Positions 15,264 through 23,811 of a stretch of DNA of 48,586 nt are shown piece after piece. Position 1 is the first letter of the stretch; every line of letters starts with the position of its first letter. Under the pieces are notes generated by a model. The model did no database searches. It was not told the origin of the DNA and worked only from the letters and a program-made list of their open reading frames with translations. The DNA is from Bacteroides fluxus YIT 12057 (GTDB lineage: Bacteria > Bacteroidota > Bacteroidia > Bacteroidales > Bacteroidaceae): assembly GCF_000195635.1 (NCBI RefSeq), contig NZ_GL882636.1, forward strand, positions 1 through 48,586, in the 5' to 3' direction. The position numbers and the translations under genes are program-made.

Positions 15264-18200
15264 TTACTTATATTCCTGCCAGCTCTTGATCTGGATATCC
15301 TCAAGCTTCATTTCACAGAATGCTTCGATGAAAGCACCCGCCAGGCGGGCGTTTGTAATCAACGGAATATTGTGGTCAATAGCCCCGCGGCGAATCTTGT
15401 AACCATTGGTCAGCTCACGCTTCGTATGGTTCTTCGGAATATTCACAATCAGGTCAAACTTATGTTCCGCGATCATCTTCATCACATTGTTCTCGGCATC
15501 CGCACGCTCATCCGGCCAATAGACAGCTTCGGTAGTCACTCCATGCGCATTCAAGAAGGCCGCCGTACCTGCCGTAGCGTAAATCTTATAGCCTTTGGCA
15601 AAAAGCATACGGCTGGCATCCAGCAAATCAACCTTCGACTTCATGGCACCCGAAGAGAACATTACACCCTTTTGAGGGATAGAGAAACCGGTAGCTATCA
15701 TGGCATTCAGCAACGCTTCGGAGAAGTCGTCGCCGATACATCCCACTTCACCGGTAGATGACATATCTACGCCCAATACCGGGTCTGCCTTGTGCAAACG
15801 GGAGAAAGAGAACTGGGAAGCCTTCACGCCAATCCAGTCGATATCAAACGCAGACTTGTCCGGACGCGTATAAGGGGCATCCAGCATGATGCGAGTAGCC
15901 GTTTCAATGAAATTACGTTTCAGCACCTTCGACACGAACGGGAAGCTGCGTGAAGCGCGGAGGTTACACTCGATGACCTTCACCTCATTGTTGCGGGCCA
16001 AGAACTGGATATTGAAAGGACCGGAGATATTGAGTTCTTTGGCTATCTGGCGGCTGATTTTCTTGATACGACGCGCCGTGGCAAAGTAAATCTTCTGCGC
16101 CGGGAACACCAGCGTGGCGTCACCGGAATGCACACCGGCAAATTCCACATGCTCGGAGATGGCGTATTCCACCACTTCACCGTTCTGGGCAACAGCGTCG
16201 AATTCTATTTCCTTCGTATTCTGCAAGAACTGGGATACCACCACCGGATATTCCTTGGACACCTCGGCAGCCATCTTCAAAAAGTTCTCCAGCTCTTCTT
16301 CGTCATAGCATACATTCATCGCAGCACCGGAAAGCACGTACGACGGACGGACCAGTACCGGATACCCCACCTTCTCCACGAAGCCTTTTACATCTTCCAG
16401 ACTGGTAAGTTCCTGCCAAGCCGGCTGGTCAATGCCCAGTTGGTCAAGCATGGCAGAGAACTTGTTACGGTTCTCGGCACGGTCAATAGAAATCGGTGAA
16501 GTTCCTAGGACAGGAACAGACTGGCGGTAGAGTTTCATTGCCAGATTGTTCGGAATCTGTCCGCCTACAGACACAATGACACCACGCGGCTGTTCCAGGT
16601 CTATCACATCAAGCACACGCTCGAAGGAAAGTTCGTCAAAGTAAAGACGGTCGCACATATCATAGTCCGTAGAAACCGTTTCCGGGTTATAGTTGATCAT
16701 GATGGATTTATAACCCAACTTACGGGCCGTCTGAATGGCATTCACCGAACACCAGTCAAACTCTACGGAAGAACCGATGCGGTAGGCACCCGAACCCAAT
16801 ACCACCACTGATTTCTCGTTCTTGTAGTAGTTCACGTCATACCCCTGCACCGCATATGTCATATAAAGGTAGTTCGTCAGTTCCGGATGTTCGGAAGCCA
16901 CCGTATTGATGCGCTTCACAGCCGGCAAGATGCCCAATTCCTTACGGCGGGCACGAACCATCAGGTTTTCTTTCTCCATGTTGCCAGCCGGATTCAACAC
17001 GAAACGGGCAATCTGGAAGTCAGAGAAACCTAAAACTTTCGCTTCACGCAACACATCGGCCGGAATATCTTCCACTTTATCATATTGAGACAATTTCAGC
17101 TTGTAGTCAACAATGTTCTTCAGTTTGCCGAGGAACCACGGGTCGATCTTCGTCAATTCGAAAATGCGGTCAATAGTATACCCTTTCTCCAAGGCCTCAG
17201 CGATGGCAAACACACGCAGGTCGGTAGGATGGGACAATTCATAATCCAAATCATCGAATTCCAGACCGTCATTGCCTACAAAACCGTGCATGCCTTGTCC
17301 GATCATACGCAGCCCCTTCTGGATAATCTCCTCAAAAGTACGTCCGATAGACATGATTTCACCAACAGACTTCATGCTGGAACCGATTTCACGGCTGACA
17401 CCCGCGAATTTCGTCAAGTCCCAACGCGGGATCTTACAAATCAGATAATCCAATTGCGGAGCGACGTACGCAGAGTTGGGAGTTCCCATCTCACCGATCT
17501 GGTCGAGCGTATAGCCCAGTGCAATCTTGGCAGCCACAAACGCCAACGGGAAACCGGTAGCCTTGGATGCCAATGCAGAGGAACGTGACAGGCGGGCATT
17601 CACCTCAATGACACGATAATCATTGGTTTCGGCATTGAATGCATATTGTATGTTGCATTCACCCACGATGCCCAAATGGCGGATACATTTCGTAGAAAGT
17701 TCCTGCAGCATCTTCACTTGCCCGTCGGTCAAGGAGCAAGTGGGAGCCACTACGATAGACTCACCTGTATGGATGCCCAACGGGTCGAAATTCTCCATGC
17801 TTGCCACCGTAAAGCAGTGGTCGTTGGCATCACGGATTACCTCGAATTCTATTTCTTTCCAACCCTTCAGAGATTCTTCCACCAGAATCTGCTTAGAGAA
17901 AGTGAAAGAACTCTCTGCCAACTTAATGAATGTATCTTCGTCCGGACAGATACCGCTGCCCAGACCGCCCAAAGCGTATGCAGAACGCACCATTACCGGA
18001 TAACCGATTTCACGGGCGGCTTTCAGCGCTTCCTCCATGCTCTCGACCGCATGACTTTTCGGAGTCTTCATTGGAATCTCGTCCAATTTCTTCACAAAGA
18101 GATCACGGTCTTCAGTGTACATGATAGCCTCTACCGAAGTACCCAATACACGCACACCATATTTCTGGAGAATTCCGTTCAAATAAAGTTCAGTACCACA

Positions 18201-18485
18201 GTTCAAGGCAGTCTGTCCGCCAAATGCCAGCAGGATGCCGTCGGGTTGTTCTTTCTTAATGATTTCCTCCACGAAATAAGGAGTCACCGGCAAGAAATAG
18301 ACTTTATCGGCAATACCTTCCGATGTCTGGATAGTAGCAATGTTCGGATTTACCAATACCGAACTGATACCTTCTTCACGCAATGCCTTCAACGCTTGCG
18401 AACCGGAATAATCAAACTCCCCGGCCTGACCAATCTTGAGCGCACCAGAACCCAAGACAAGCACCTTCTTTAAATTCTTTTCCAT
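15264..18485 (-). CDS. carB: Carbamoyl-phosphate synthase large subunit
   Basis: Makes carbamoyl phosphate from bicarbonate, ammonia (tunnelled from CarA) and two ATP, feeding pyrimidine and arginine synthesis. The two duplicated ATP-grasp halves are clear: LGSGALKIGQAGEFDYSG opens the first and LGSGAYRIGSSVEFDW the second. CPSase signatures are present (ALGGLGSG, VIEVNARLSRSSALASKATG, VLSGAAMNV, VIECNLRASRSFPFVSK). The allosteric MGS-like domain ends the protein (YATAGTAAFLNAHGV). 1073 aa matches the full-length form. carA is not adjacent on either side. The leader contains a probable attenuator (18563-18701). Confidence 0.97.
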   Translation of the reverse strand: MEKNLKKVLVLGSGALKIGQAGEFDYSGSQALKALREEGISSVLVNPNIATIQTSEGIADKVYFLPVTPYFVEEIIKKEQPDGILLAFGGQTALNCGTELYLNGILQKYGVRVLGTSVEAIMYTEDRDLFVKKLDEIPMKTPKSHAVESMEEALKAAREIGYPVMVRSAYALGGLGSGICPDEDTFIKLAESSFTFSKQILVEESLKGWKEIEFEVIRDANDHCFTVASMENFDPLGIHTGESIVVAPTCSLTDGQVKMLQELSTKCIRHLGIVGECNIQYAFNAETNDYRVIEVNARLSRSSALASKATGFPLAFVAAKIALGYTLDQIGEMGTPNSAYVAPQLDYLICKIPRWDLTKFAGVSREIGSSMKSVGEIMSIGRTFEEIIQKGLRMIGQGMHGFVGNDGLEFDDLDYELSHPTDLRVFAIAEALEKGYTIDRIFELTKIDPWFLGKLKNIVDYKLKLSQYDKVEDIPADVLREAKVLGFSDFQIARFVLNPAGNMEKENLMVRARRKELGILPAVKRINTVASEHPELTNYLYMTYAVQGYDVNYYKNEKSVVVLGSGAYRIGSSVEFDWCSVNAIQTARKLGYKSIMINYNPETVSTDYDMCDRLYFDELSFERVLDVIDLEQPRGVIVSVGGQIPNNLAMKLYRQSVPVLGTSPISIDRAENRNKFSAMLDQLGIDQPAWQELTSLEDVKGFVEKVGYPVLVRPSYVLSGAAMNVCYDEEELENFLKMAAEVSKEYPVVVSQFLQNTKEIEFDAVAQNGEVVEYAISEHVEFAGVHSGDATLVFPAQKIYFATARRIKKISRQIAKELNISGPFNIQFLARNNEVKVIECNLRASRSFPFVSKVLKRNFIETATRIMLDAPYTRPDKSAFDIDWIGVKASQFSFSRLHKADPVLGVDMSSTGEVGCIGDDFSEALLNAMIATGFSIPQKGVMFSSGAMKSKVDLLDASRMLFAKGYKIYATAGTAAFLNAHGVTTEAVYWPDERADAENNVMKMIAEHKFDLIVNIPKNHTKRELTNGYKIRRGAIDHNIPLITNARLAGAFIEAFCEMKLEDIQIKSWQEYK

Positions 18486-18503
18486 ATTCTCTTGTTGTCT
18501 ATT

Positions 18504-18545
18504 AAGTTACGAGTTACAAGTTACAAGCTACGAACTACGAGTTGT
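18504..18545. repeat. Six consecutive heptanucleotide repeats between attenuator and carB
   Basis: Consecutive 7-mers AAGTTAC, GAGTTAC, AAGTTAC, AAGCTAC, GAACTAC, GAGTTGT without a gap. In the carB mRNA this forms the stretch between the leader terminator and the carB ATG. The distal part can fold into AGCTAC/GTAGCT with an inner AACT/AGTT stem. Confidence 0.85.
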
Positions 18546-18554
18546 AGCTATTTC

Positions 18555-18594
18555 ACAAAAAAAATGCGTTACCCCAATAAAGGATTAACGCATT
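18555..18594 (-). terminator. Intrinsic terminator inside the carB leader (attenuator)
   Basis: Minus-strand RNA: AAUGCGUUA (18586-18594) pairs perfectly with UAACGCAUU (18563-18571); the inner UCC/GGG can extend it. Eight U follow. It is oriented with carB and lies 70-110 nt before the carB ATG, so it can end transcription before the gene. Its ascending arm contains the stop codon of the 38-codon leader frame. Confidence 0.85.
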
Positions 18595-18701
18595 ACCAAA
18601 GAACTAAAAATATCGTTTTCGGAAAAAGAGAAATTAATGACTCCCGAATGGAACTCATTCGAATGGAGGTTATAATTAAGTCTCATTTCCTGCGGTTGCA
18701 T
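18585..18701 (-). CDS. Putative 38-aa leader peptide of carB
   Basis: A short frame beginning ATG at 18701 and ending TAA at 18585-18587. It starts about 14 nt after the predicted transcription start. The peptide opens MQPQEMRLNYNLH, then is rich in Ser, Phe and Asn and ends SSLVMR. It is not rich in Arg codons (AGA near the start, CGT as the last sense codon), arguing against classical arginine attenuation. The last two codons and stop are embedded in the ascending arm of the leader terminator, so a ribosome reaching the stop would prevent hairpin formation. The coding stretch 18601-18641 is U-rich in the mRNA. The product itself probably has no function; translation is the signal. Not experimentally shown. 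Confidence 0.6.
   Translation of the reverse strand: MQPQEMRLNYNLHSNEFHSGVINFSFSENDIFSSLVMR
18641..18668 (-). promoter_or_regulatory. Candidate pause hairpin in the carB leader
   Basis: Minus-strand RNA: CGAAUG (18656-18661) pairs with CAUUCG (18645-18650) around a 5-nt loop, with outer CUCC/GGAG (18665-18668 with 18641-18644). It lies just before the U-rich stretch, where a polymerase pause would synchronise transcription and leader translation. Confidence 0.5.
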
Positions 18702-18721
18702 AGTTGTCTTTAAAATTTGTG

Positions 18722-18753
18722 CAAAGTAACGACTTATTTATGAGAAGAGCAAA
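18722..18753 (-). promoter_or_regulatory. Promoter of carB
   Basis: Minus strand: TTTG (18750-18753), 20-bp spacer, TTACTTTG (18722-18729), one mismatch to TAnnTTTG. Predicted start near 18715, giving a leader of about 230 nt that contains the leader frame and terminator. Confidence 0.75.
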
Positions 18754-18907
18754 TTAATCAGAATAATATTTTTTAAGGGCAACCTTCAGCAAATAACTCT
18801 TGAAAGAGTCAACTGATATTATAACTAAGTATTAACTCCGTCAACCATCCTTACAAGTAAGATTAAGGAGTAGTCAACCTAAAGCATTAAACTACAAACA
18901 GCATTCT

Positions 18908-18962
18908 GTTTCCTTAAACCAAACAAAGTGTTCACACCTGTGAACTAACGCTTTACGGAAAC
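18908..18962. other. Nested inverted repeats, possible structured RNA or protein-binding site
   Basis: Three coaxial pairings: GTTTCC (18908-18913) with GGAAAC (18957-18962), AAAG (18926-18929) with CTTT (18951-18954), and GTTCACA (18930-18936) with TGTGAAC (18939-18945). The nested order with asymmetric internal loops resembles a folded RNA more than a simple operator. Function unknown. Confidence 0.5.
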
Positions 18963-19018
18963 AAGGTATCATCCAACCCTTGCCGTTCCTTTCCCTGACT
19001 GACAAGAACAGACATCCC

Positions 19019-19048
19019 GCAAGGCGTCGGGCAGCCTTGCAGACGCCT
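19019..19048. other. Two mutually exclusive stems upstream of the trpS promoter
   Basis: GCAAGGC (19019-19025) can pair with GCCTTGC (19034-19040), or AGGCGTC (19022-19028) with GACGCCT (19042-19048). They share bases, so only one can form. It lies upstream of the best trpS promoter, so a role as a riboswitch for trpS is not supported. Confidence 0.45.
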
Positions 19049-19083
19049 GGTTATAAGTATATTTCATGAATACCTTATACAAA

Positions 19084-19115
19084 CTTGCTTATTCTCCCAA
19101 GAAAACTTACCTTTG
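19084..19115 (+). promoter_or_regulatory. Promoter of trpS
   Basis: CTTG (19084-19087), 20-bp spacer, TACCTTTG (19108-19115). Predicted start near 19122, which rules out the first in-frame ATG region upstream and supports the ATG at 19172. Confidence 0.8.
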
Positions 19116-19171
19116 TAACCATTATGGCCGAGAACGGCTATACAAACAAAGAATTAAAAAAGTACAAGAAT

Positions 19172-20266
19172 ATGGCTAAAGAAAAGATTATCCTCACGGG
19201 TGACCGCCCCACCGGGCGACTGCACATAGGACACTATGTAGGTTCATTGCGCAGAAGAGTTGAATTACAGAATTCCGGATTGTATGACAAGACTTTCGTC
19301 TTCATCGCCGACGCACAAGCGTTGACCGACAATATGGAGAATCCGGAAAAGGTGCGCCAAAACGTTATCGAGGTAGCTCTCGACTACTTGGCTTGCGGAC
19401 TGGACCCGACGAAGAGCACCATCTTCATCCAGTCACAAATACCGGAGCTCTGCGAACTGACGTTCTATTACATGGACTTGGTTACCGTCAGCCGCCTGCA
19501 ACGTAACCCGACGGTGAAGACCGAAATTCAGATGCGTAACTTCGAGACGAGCATCCCTGTAGGTTTCTTCACTTACCCCATCAGCCAGGCAGCGGACATC
19601 ACCGCTTTCCGGGCAACCACCGTCCCGGTAGGTGAAGACCAGGAACCGATGATTGAGCAGGCTCGTGAAATAGTACGCCGCTTCAACTATATATATGGTG
19701 AAACATTGGTGGAACCGGAAATCCTGTTGCCGGACAACGCCGCCTGCCTGCGCCTGCCGGGAACTGACGGTAAGGCCAAAATGAGCAAGAGCCTCGGCAA
19801 CTGCATCTATCTTTCGGACACAGCCGACGAAGTACAGAAGAAAGTTAAGAGCATGTACACCGACCCCGACCACCTGCGCGTGCAAGATCCGGGAAAGATT
19901 GAAGGTAACACCGTATTTACCTACCTCGACGCTTTCTGCCGTCCGGAACACTTCGGACTGTATCTGCCCGAATACCTAAATCTGGACGAATTGAAAGCAC
20001 ACTACCAACGTGGAGGCCTGGGTGACATGAAAGTGAAAAAGTTCCTCAACGAAATCATGCAGGAGACACTGGAACCCATCCGCAACCGCCGCAAAGAATT
20101 TGAAAAGGACATTCCTTCCATCTACGATATGTTGAAGAAAGGCTGTGATACTGCAAGGGAAGCCGCCGCCTCAACTTTGGACGACGTCAGGAAAGCTATG
20201 AAAATAAACTATTTCGATGACGAAGAGCTGATTGCCGAACAGGTGAGAAAATTCAGCGGAGAGTAA
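19172..20266 (+). CDS. trpS: Tryptophanyl-tRNA synthetase
   Basis: Class Ic synthetase that charges tRNA-Trp. The HIGH-type motif is in [13 protein letters not shown] near the N-terminus and the KMSKS loop in [32 protein letters not shown] is the characteristic TrpRS helix region. From the ATG at 19172 the protein is 364 aa and starts [15 protein letters not shown], like other members. Earlier in-frame ATGs at 19085 and 19124 lie upstream of, or at, the predicted transcription start. It is convergent with the OmpA-family gene across a shared terminator. Confidence 0.95.
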   Translation: MAKEKIILTGDRPTGRLHIGHYVGSLRRRVELQNSGLYDKTFVFIADAQALTDNMENPEKVRQNVIEVALDYLACGLDPTKSTIFIQSQIPELCELTFYYMDLVTVSRLQRNPTVKTEIQMRNFETSIPVGFFTYPISQAADITAFRATTVPVGEDQEPMIEQAREIVRRFNYIYGETLVEPEILLPDNAACLRLPGTDGKAKMSKSLGNCIYLSDTADEVQKKVKSMYTDPDHLRVQDPGKIEGNTVFTYLDAFCRPEHFGLYLPEYLNLDELKAHYQRGGLGDMKVKKFLNEIMQETLEPIRNRRKEFEKDIPSIYDMLKKGCDTAREAAASTLDDVRKAMKINYFDDEELIAEQVRKFSGE

Positions 20267-20276
20267 GGAGGGGGAT

Positions 20277-20399
20277 AGTTACAAGCTACAAGGAGCTACC
20301 GGTTACAAGTTACCGGTTACAAAAAATGAGGGGCATGCGTTATTATGACACATGCCCCTTCTCATTTCTATAACTCGTAACTCCTTGTAGCTTGTAACT
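20277..20399. terminator. Nested bidirectional terminator between trpS and the OmpA-family gene, framed by heptad repeats
   Basis: Inner hairpin: AATGAG and GGGGCATG (20325-20337) with CATGCCCC and CTCATT (20351-20366), usable by both converging genes. It is enclosed by a perfect 19-bp inverted repeat (20277-20295 with 20381-20399) made of GTTACAAGCTACAAGG heptad-type sequence, with further copies of GGTTAC between. Confidence 0.8.
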
Positions 20400-20423
20400 C
20401 TTGCAGCTCGTAGCTCTTATCTC

Positions 20424-21617
20424 CTAATTGGCAGATTTCACCAATACCACACGATTCAGAATCGGTTGGCCGAATTTATCGACACCACCATTTGCGTCAA
20501 CCTTCAAACGGTCGGCGGGGATACCGTATTGTTTTACCAATACATCTACTACAGCCTGCGCACGCTTCAAACTCAATTCCTTATTGAATGCCGGCGTTCC
20601 GGTAGCAGAGTCGGCATAACCGTTTACAGTATAAGTGGCATTCGGGAACTGCTTCATCTGGTCTGCCAGATAAGACAAATTCATAGCCTCGCGTGCGGAA
20701 ACCTCAGCAGAACCAATATTGAAGAATACGGTACGCGGTGCAATATCCGGATCGGTAAGGATGACTTCCGTCTCGGCAACTTCCTCTACCGGCTGGTTTT
20801 GAGCAGCAGTCAAGGCGTTCTGCAACTGTTGGTTGGCAGCACCCAGTTCAGCCAGTTGGTCCTGCATGATGGCCAATTCCGCCTGGGAAACCAACTGCGG
20901 CATAGGACGGCGGAAACCGCGGGCAGGGAAACGGTAAGTCAAACCGACTGTAGCGCTCAGCACACCGTCATAGCCGTGATCACCTCCGACTTCGCCGTCA
21001 AACTTATCTTCAACACCCATAGCGCTCAATTCAAGATTGATATCCATCGCGTTTGAAATACGGAAGCGGTTGATGATACCTGCATTTACGGACAACGCCT
21101 CGCGGTGGGGCTTTGTATAATTGTGAGTAAATCCGGCACCCACGTATGGGATAATTTCATAGACCCGGTGCTGGTTGTAGCCTCCGAAAAGAGCATTCAG
21201 GTTGAACATCACGTCACCGTGAAGATTCATATAGTCAAAACGCTGCTTGTAATAGCCGTCCTTCATCTGAGTTCCTCTTACATAATCCGCACCGGCATCG
21301 TATGTATAGCCTCTGGCCTGAAGGCCGCTGTACTGCAAACGCAGTCCCAGTCCGGGAGTAAACCATTTGCCAACCGCGAAATTCAGCGTCGGGCTGATGC
21401 GCTTACCGAAACTTCCTGCTTTGTCATTGTCTCCAAATGTGGCTTCCGCACCACCGCCAATGGAGAAGAACCAGTTACTCCAGAACGGATTAGTGACTAC
21501 TTGATATTTATCCTGGATCTGGATAACATCAATCTGCTCCACAACTTCTGTCTTTTGCTGCGCCATAGCAACAGAAGATACGCCGGCCAAAGCCAGCAAC
21601 ATTAGAATCTTTTTCAT
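20424..21617 (-). CDS. OmpA-family outer membrane protein
   Basis: Outer membrane beta-barrel anchored to peptidoglycan. Signal peptide about 1-20 (ending AMAQ), an N-terminal barrel of aromatic strands (LNFAVGKWFTPGLGLRLQYSG, VMFNLNALFGGY, VYEIIPYVGAGFTHNY, LSATVGLTYRFPARG), a coiled-coil linker with Gln/Ala heptads (AELAIMQDQLAELGAANQQLQNAL split over about 245-275), and a C-terminal OmpA domain with NGYADSATGTPAFNKELSLKRAQAVVDVL, the peptidoglycan-binding core. 397 aa. Resembles the abundant OmpA-like major proteins of Bacteroides. Monocistronic. Confidence 0.93.
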   Translation of the reverse strand: MKKILMLLALAGVSSVAMAQQKTEVVEQIDVIQIQDKYQVVTNPFWSNWFFSIGGGAEATFGDNDKAGSFGKRISPTLNFAVGKWFTPGLGLRLQYSGLQARGYTYDAGADYVRGTQMKDGYYKQRFDYMNLHGDVMFNLNALFGGYNQHRVYEIIPYVGAGFTHNYTKPHREALSVNAGIINRFRISNAMDINLELSAMGVEDKFDGEVGGDHGYDGVLSATVGLTYRFPARGFRRPMPQLVSQAELAIMQDQLAELGAANQQLQNALTAAQNQPVEEVAETEVILTDPDIAPRTVFFNIGSAEVSAREAMNLSYLADQMKQFPNATYTVNGYADSATGTPAFNKELSLKRAQAVVDVLVKQYGIPADRLKVDANGGVDKFGQPILNRVVLVKSAN

Positions 21618-21681
21618 ATACCTTAAAATAGTTAAGTGGTTAATTCATTCTTTATCATTCAAACTGATTAATTAACACCAA

Positions 21682-21689
21682 CAAAACTA
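21682..21689 (-). promoter_or_regulatory. Probable -7 element of the OmpA-family gene
   Basis: Minus-strand TAGTTTTG with TTTT rather than TTTG about 19 bp upstream. Predicted leader about 58 nt. Confidence 0.6.
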
Positions 21690-21729
21690 AAAGGTTCGGA
21701 AAACAGAAAAAAAAGTGGGAAGGTGTGTC

Positions 21730-21772
21730 AAGGGTCGTATCAAGCTCTGTATTGAGTTATGATACGACCCTT
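21730..21772 (-). terminator. Hairpin terminator after mutL
   Basis: Perfect 13-bp inverted repeat (AAGGGTCGTATCA at 21730-21742 with its complement at 21760-21772). No U run follows immediately on the minus strand (the nearest T-rich stretch is about 12 nt on), so termination may be imperfect. Confidence 0.65.
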
Positions 21773-21868
21773 TCTTTAGTCTTTTAATATGCTCAAATTA
21801 CAAGTTCATATTTTCAAAATTTGAGCTTTGACATTCCGCCATGAAGGAGTCAAAAAAAGGATGGGAAA

Positions 21869-23791
21869 TTACTTGCTGAAGAGCTTTTCAATATCCTCTT
21901 CCTTGATTGTAGTCAACACGGTACGTCCGTCCGGAGTATAATTGGGAGAAGGGCAGGCAAACAAGTTATCTACCAGGCTGGACATCTCATCATTGCTCAA
22001 GACCTGCCCGTAAACAATGGCTGCCGCACGTGCCAGCGTCAACGCAAGAATAGTCTGTATCTCCTCTTTTACGTCATTCCCCTTTTCCATGGCGGTATGC
22101 ACCATATTCCGGATCAAATCTACCGGATTCAATCCTTCTATGCCGGAAGGGATACCATTGATGGCATAACTGCCGCCTCCCAACGGACTAAGGTCGAACC
22201 CCACTGCCGCCAAATCGTCCAGAATACTTTCCAGCACAGCCGCTTCAGAGGCCGGCAACTGCACGATTTCAGGGAACAGCACACCTTGCGACACTCCCTG
22301 TTTCTGACGGATCTGGCTTATATAACGGTCGAACAGTACACGTATATGCGCACGGTGCTGGTCAATCAGCATCAGACCGGATTTGACGGAAGTGAGAATA
22401 AAACGTCCCTTGAATTGTAGATGCTGGGCTCCCATTTCCATGACAGGCTCATTTCCATAAAGGGAAGCGGTAGCCCGGCCCGCCTCCTCAAGATAAGGTT
22501 CCCTGCCTTCATCAGCTACTTCCTGGGAGGTATCGGAAATGGTCCAAGCCTCCTCTATAGGAGGCTCTTCCTCCATGGGGCCATTCAACTTGCTGGCTTT
22601 TTCAACACCGGAATAAAGCCCCTCCCATTCCACCTTCGGGCGGGAGTAACTTCCACCTCCTCCATAAGAGGAAGCCGAAGAGGTTTTAAAAGGATTGAAA
22701 TCCGTGTTATAGTGCACCTTCGGCGGTTCTATCGGACGAGTCTGCTCAAAAGCCGGGATATCCGGCATGTCCTCCGTATCGAAGTCAATGGTAGGCACAG
22801 CGTTGAAACGCCCCAGCGTCTCTTTCACCGCGGCAGACAAGATCTGCCAGATGGCCTGCTCATTCTCAAACTTTATTTCTGTTTTTGTAGGATGTATATT
22901 CACGTCAATGTTAGCAGGATCCACCTCAAAATAAATGAAGTAGGAAACCTGTTCGCCAACCGGTACAAGCTGCTCGTATGCATCCATCACCGCTTTATGA
23001 AAGTATGGATGCCGCATGTAACGTCCGTTGACGAAAAAGTATTGATGGGCACCTTTCTTGCGGGCAGTCTCCGGTTTGGCAACAAAGCCCGTTACCTTCA
23101 CCATAGTGGTGTTCACCTCCACGGAAAGCAGCTGCTGGTTCAACTTCTTGCCAAACACCGCCATAATGCGCTGGCGCAAAGGCATTACCGGAAGATTGAA
23201 CAGCTCCGTATCATTGCTATAAAGATAAAAGGCTACTTCGGGATGGACCAGCGCAATACGTTCAAACTCATTCAGGATATTGCTCAGCTCCGTAGAGTTT
23301 GCTTTCAGAAACTTGCGGCGGGCAGGAACATTGAAGAACAGGTTCTTCACGGAGAAATTGCTTCCTTTGGGACAAGAGACAGCTTCCTGGCTCTCCACTT
23401 TGGAACCGGCAATCAGCAAACGGGTGCCCAATTCTTCATTGGCGGGACGTGTCTTCAGCTCCACCTCCGCCACTGCCGCAATGGAGGCCAAGGCTTCTCC
23501 GCGAAAGCCCATCGTACGTAAGGCGAACAAATCAGTAGCTTCGCGTATCTTTGAAGTAGCATGGCGTTCAAAGGAAAGGCGGGCGTCCGTTTCCGACATG
23601 CCCTTACCGTCATCAATCACCTGAATGCAGGTTTTCCCCGCGTCAGTAACCAAAACATGAATTTCCTGCGCCTCGGCATCAATTGCATTTTCAACCAATT
23701 CCTTAATCACAGATGCCGGACGCTGTATCACCTCTCCGGCAGCAATCTGATTGGCAACCGAATCGGGCAGCAAATGAATAATGTCGCTCAT
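21869..23791 (-). CDS. mutL: DNA mismatch repair protein MutL
   Basis: GHKL ATPase that couples MutS mismatch recognition to strand excision. N-terminal motifs are intact: [26 protein letters not shown] (Bergerat motif I), DDGKGM, and [13 protein letters not shown]. The long linker (about 340-445) is Pro/Ser/Gly-rich. The C-terminal dimerisation domain is present, but the endonuclease motif DQHA(x)2E(x)4E appears as [12 protein letters not shown] (477-488), with Glu replaced by Ile at 483 and by Asp at 488. The C-terminal CPHGRP is changed to [11 protein letters not shown]. 640 aa is normal. Last gene of the envelope operon, 20 bp after the small membrane protein gene. Confidence 0.94.
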   Translation of the reverse strand: MSDIIHLLPDSVANQIAAGEVIQRPASVIKELVENAIDAEAQEIHVLVTDAGKTCIQVIDDGKGMSETDARLSFERHATSKIREATDLFALRTMGFRGEALASIAAVAEVELKTRPANEELGTRLLIAGSKVESQEAVSCPKGSNFSVKNLFFNVPARRKFLKANSTELSNILNEFERIALVHPEVAFYLYSNDTELFNLPVMPLRQRIMAVFGKKLNQQLLSVEVNTTMVKVTGFVAKPETARKKGAHQYFFVNGRYMRHPYFHKAVMDAYEQLVPVGEQVSYFIYFEVDPANIDVNIHPTKTEIKFENEQAIWQILSAAVKETLGRFNAVPTIDFDTEDMPDIPAFEQTRPIEPPKVHYNTDFNPFKTSSASSYGGGGSYSRPKVEWEGLYSGVEKASKLNGPMEEEPPIEEAWTISDTSQEVADEGREPYLEEAGRATASLYGNEPVMEMGAQHLQFKGRFILTSVKSGLMLIDQHRAHIRVLFDRYISQIRQKQGVSQGVLFPEIVQLPASEAAVLESILDDLAAVGFDLSPLGGGSYAINGIPSGIEGLNPVDLIRNMVHTAMEKGNDVKEEIQTILALTLARAAAIVYGQVLSNDEMSSLVDNLFACPSPNYTPDGRTVLTTIKEEDIEKLFSK

Positions 23792-23811
23792 GATAAGTTT
23801 TGAATTTTGAA

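Larger units (their letters stand above)
18754..19083. other. Highly structured non-coding region between the carB and trpS promoters
   Basis: No gene is visible in 330 bp. It holds many inverted repeats: ACTCTT/AAGAGT (18796-18809), CTTAC/GTAAG (18850-18861), AAACAG/CTGTTT (18896-18911), a nested set at 18908-18962, and two overlapping stems at 19019-19048. Three GTCAAC motifs occur at 18808, 18840 and 18873. No TAnnTTTG promoter pointing into the structured part was found on either strand. Confidence 0.6.

Noticed and set aside
19019..19048. Riboswitch for trpS
   Set aside because: The alternative stems lie upstream of a better trpS promoter (19084-19115), so they would not be in the trpS transcript.
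22421..23521. A 366-codon plus-strand frame over mutL
   Set aside because: Complement of the conserved MutL ATPase domain; no motif, promoter or ribosome site.
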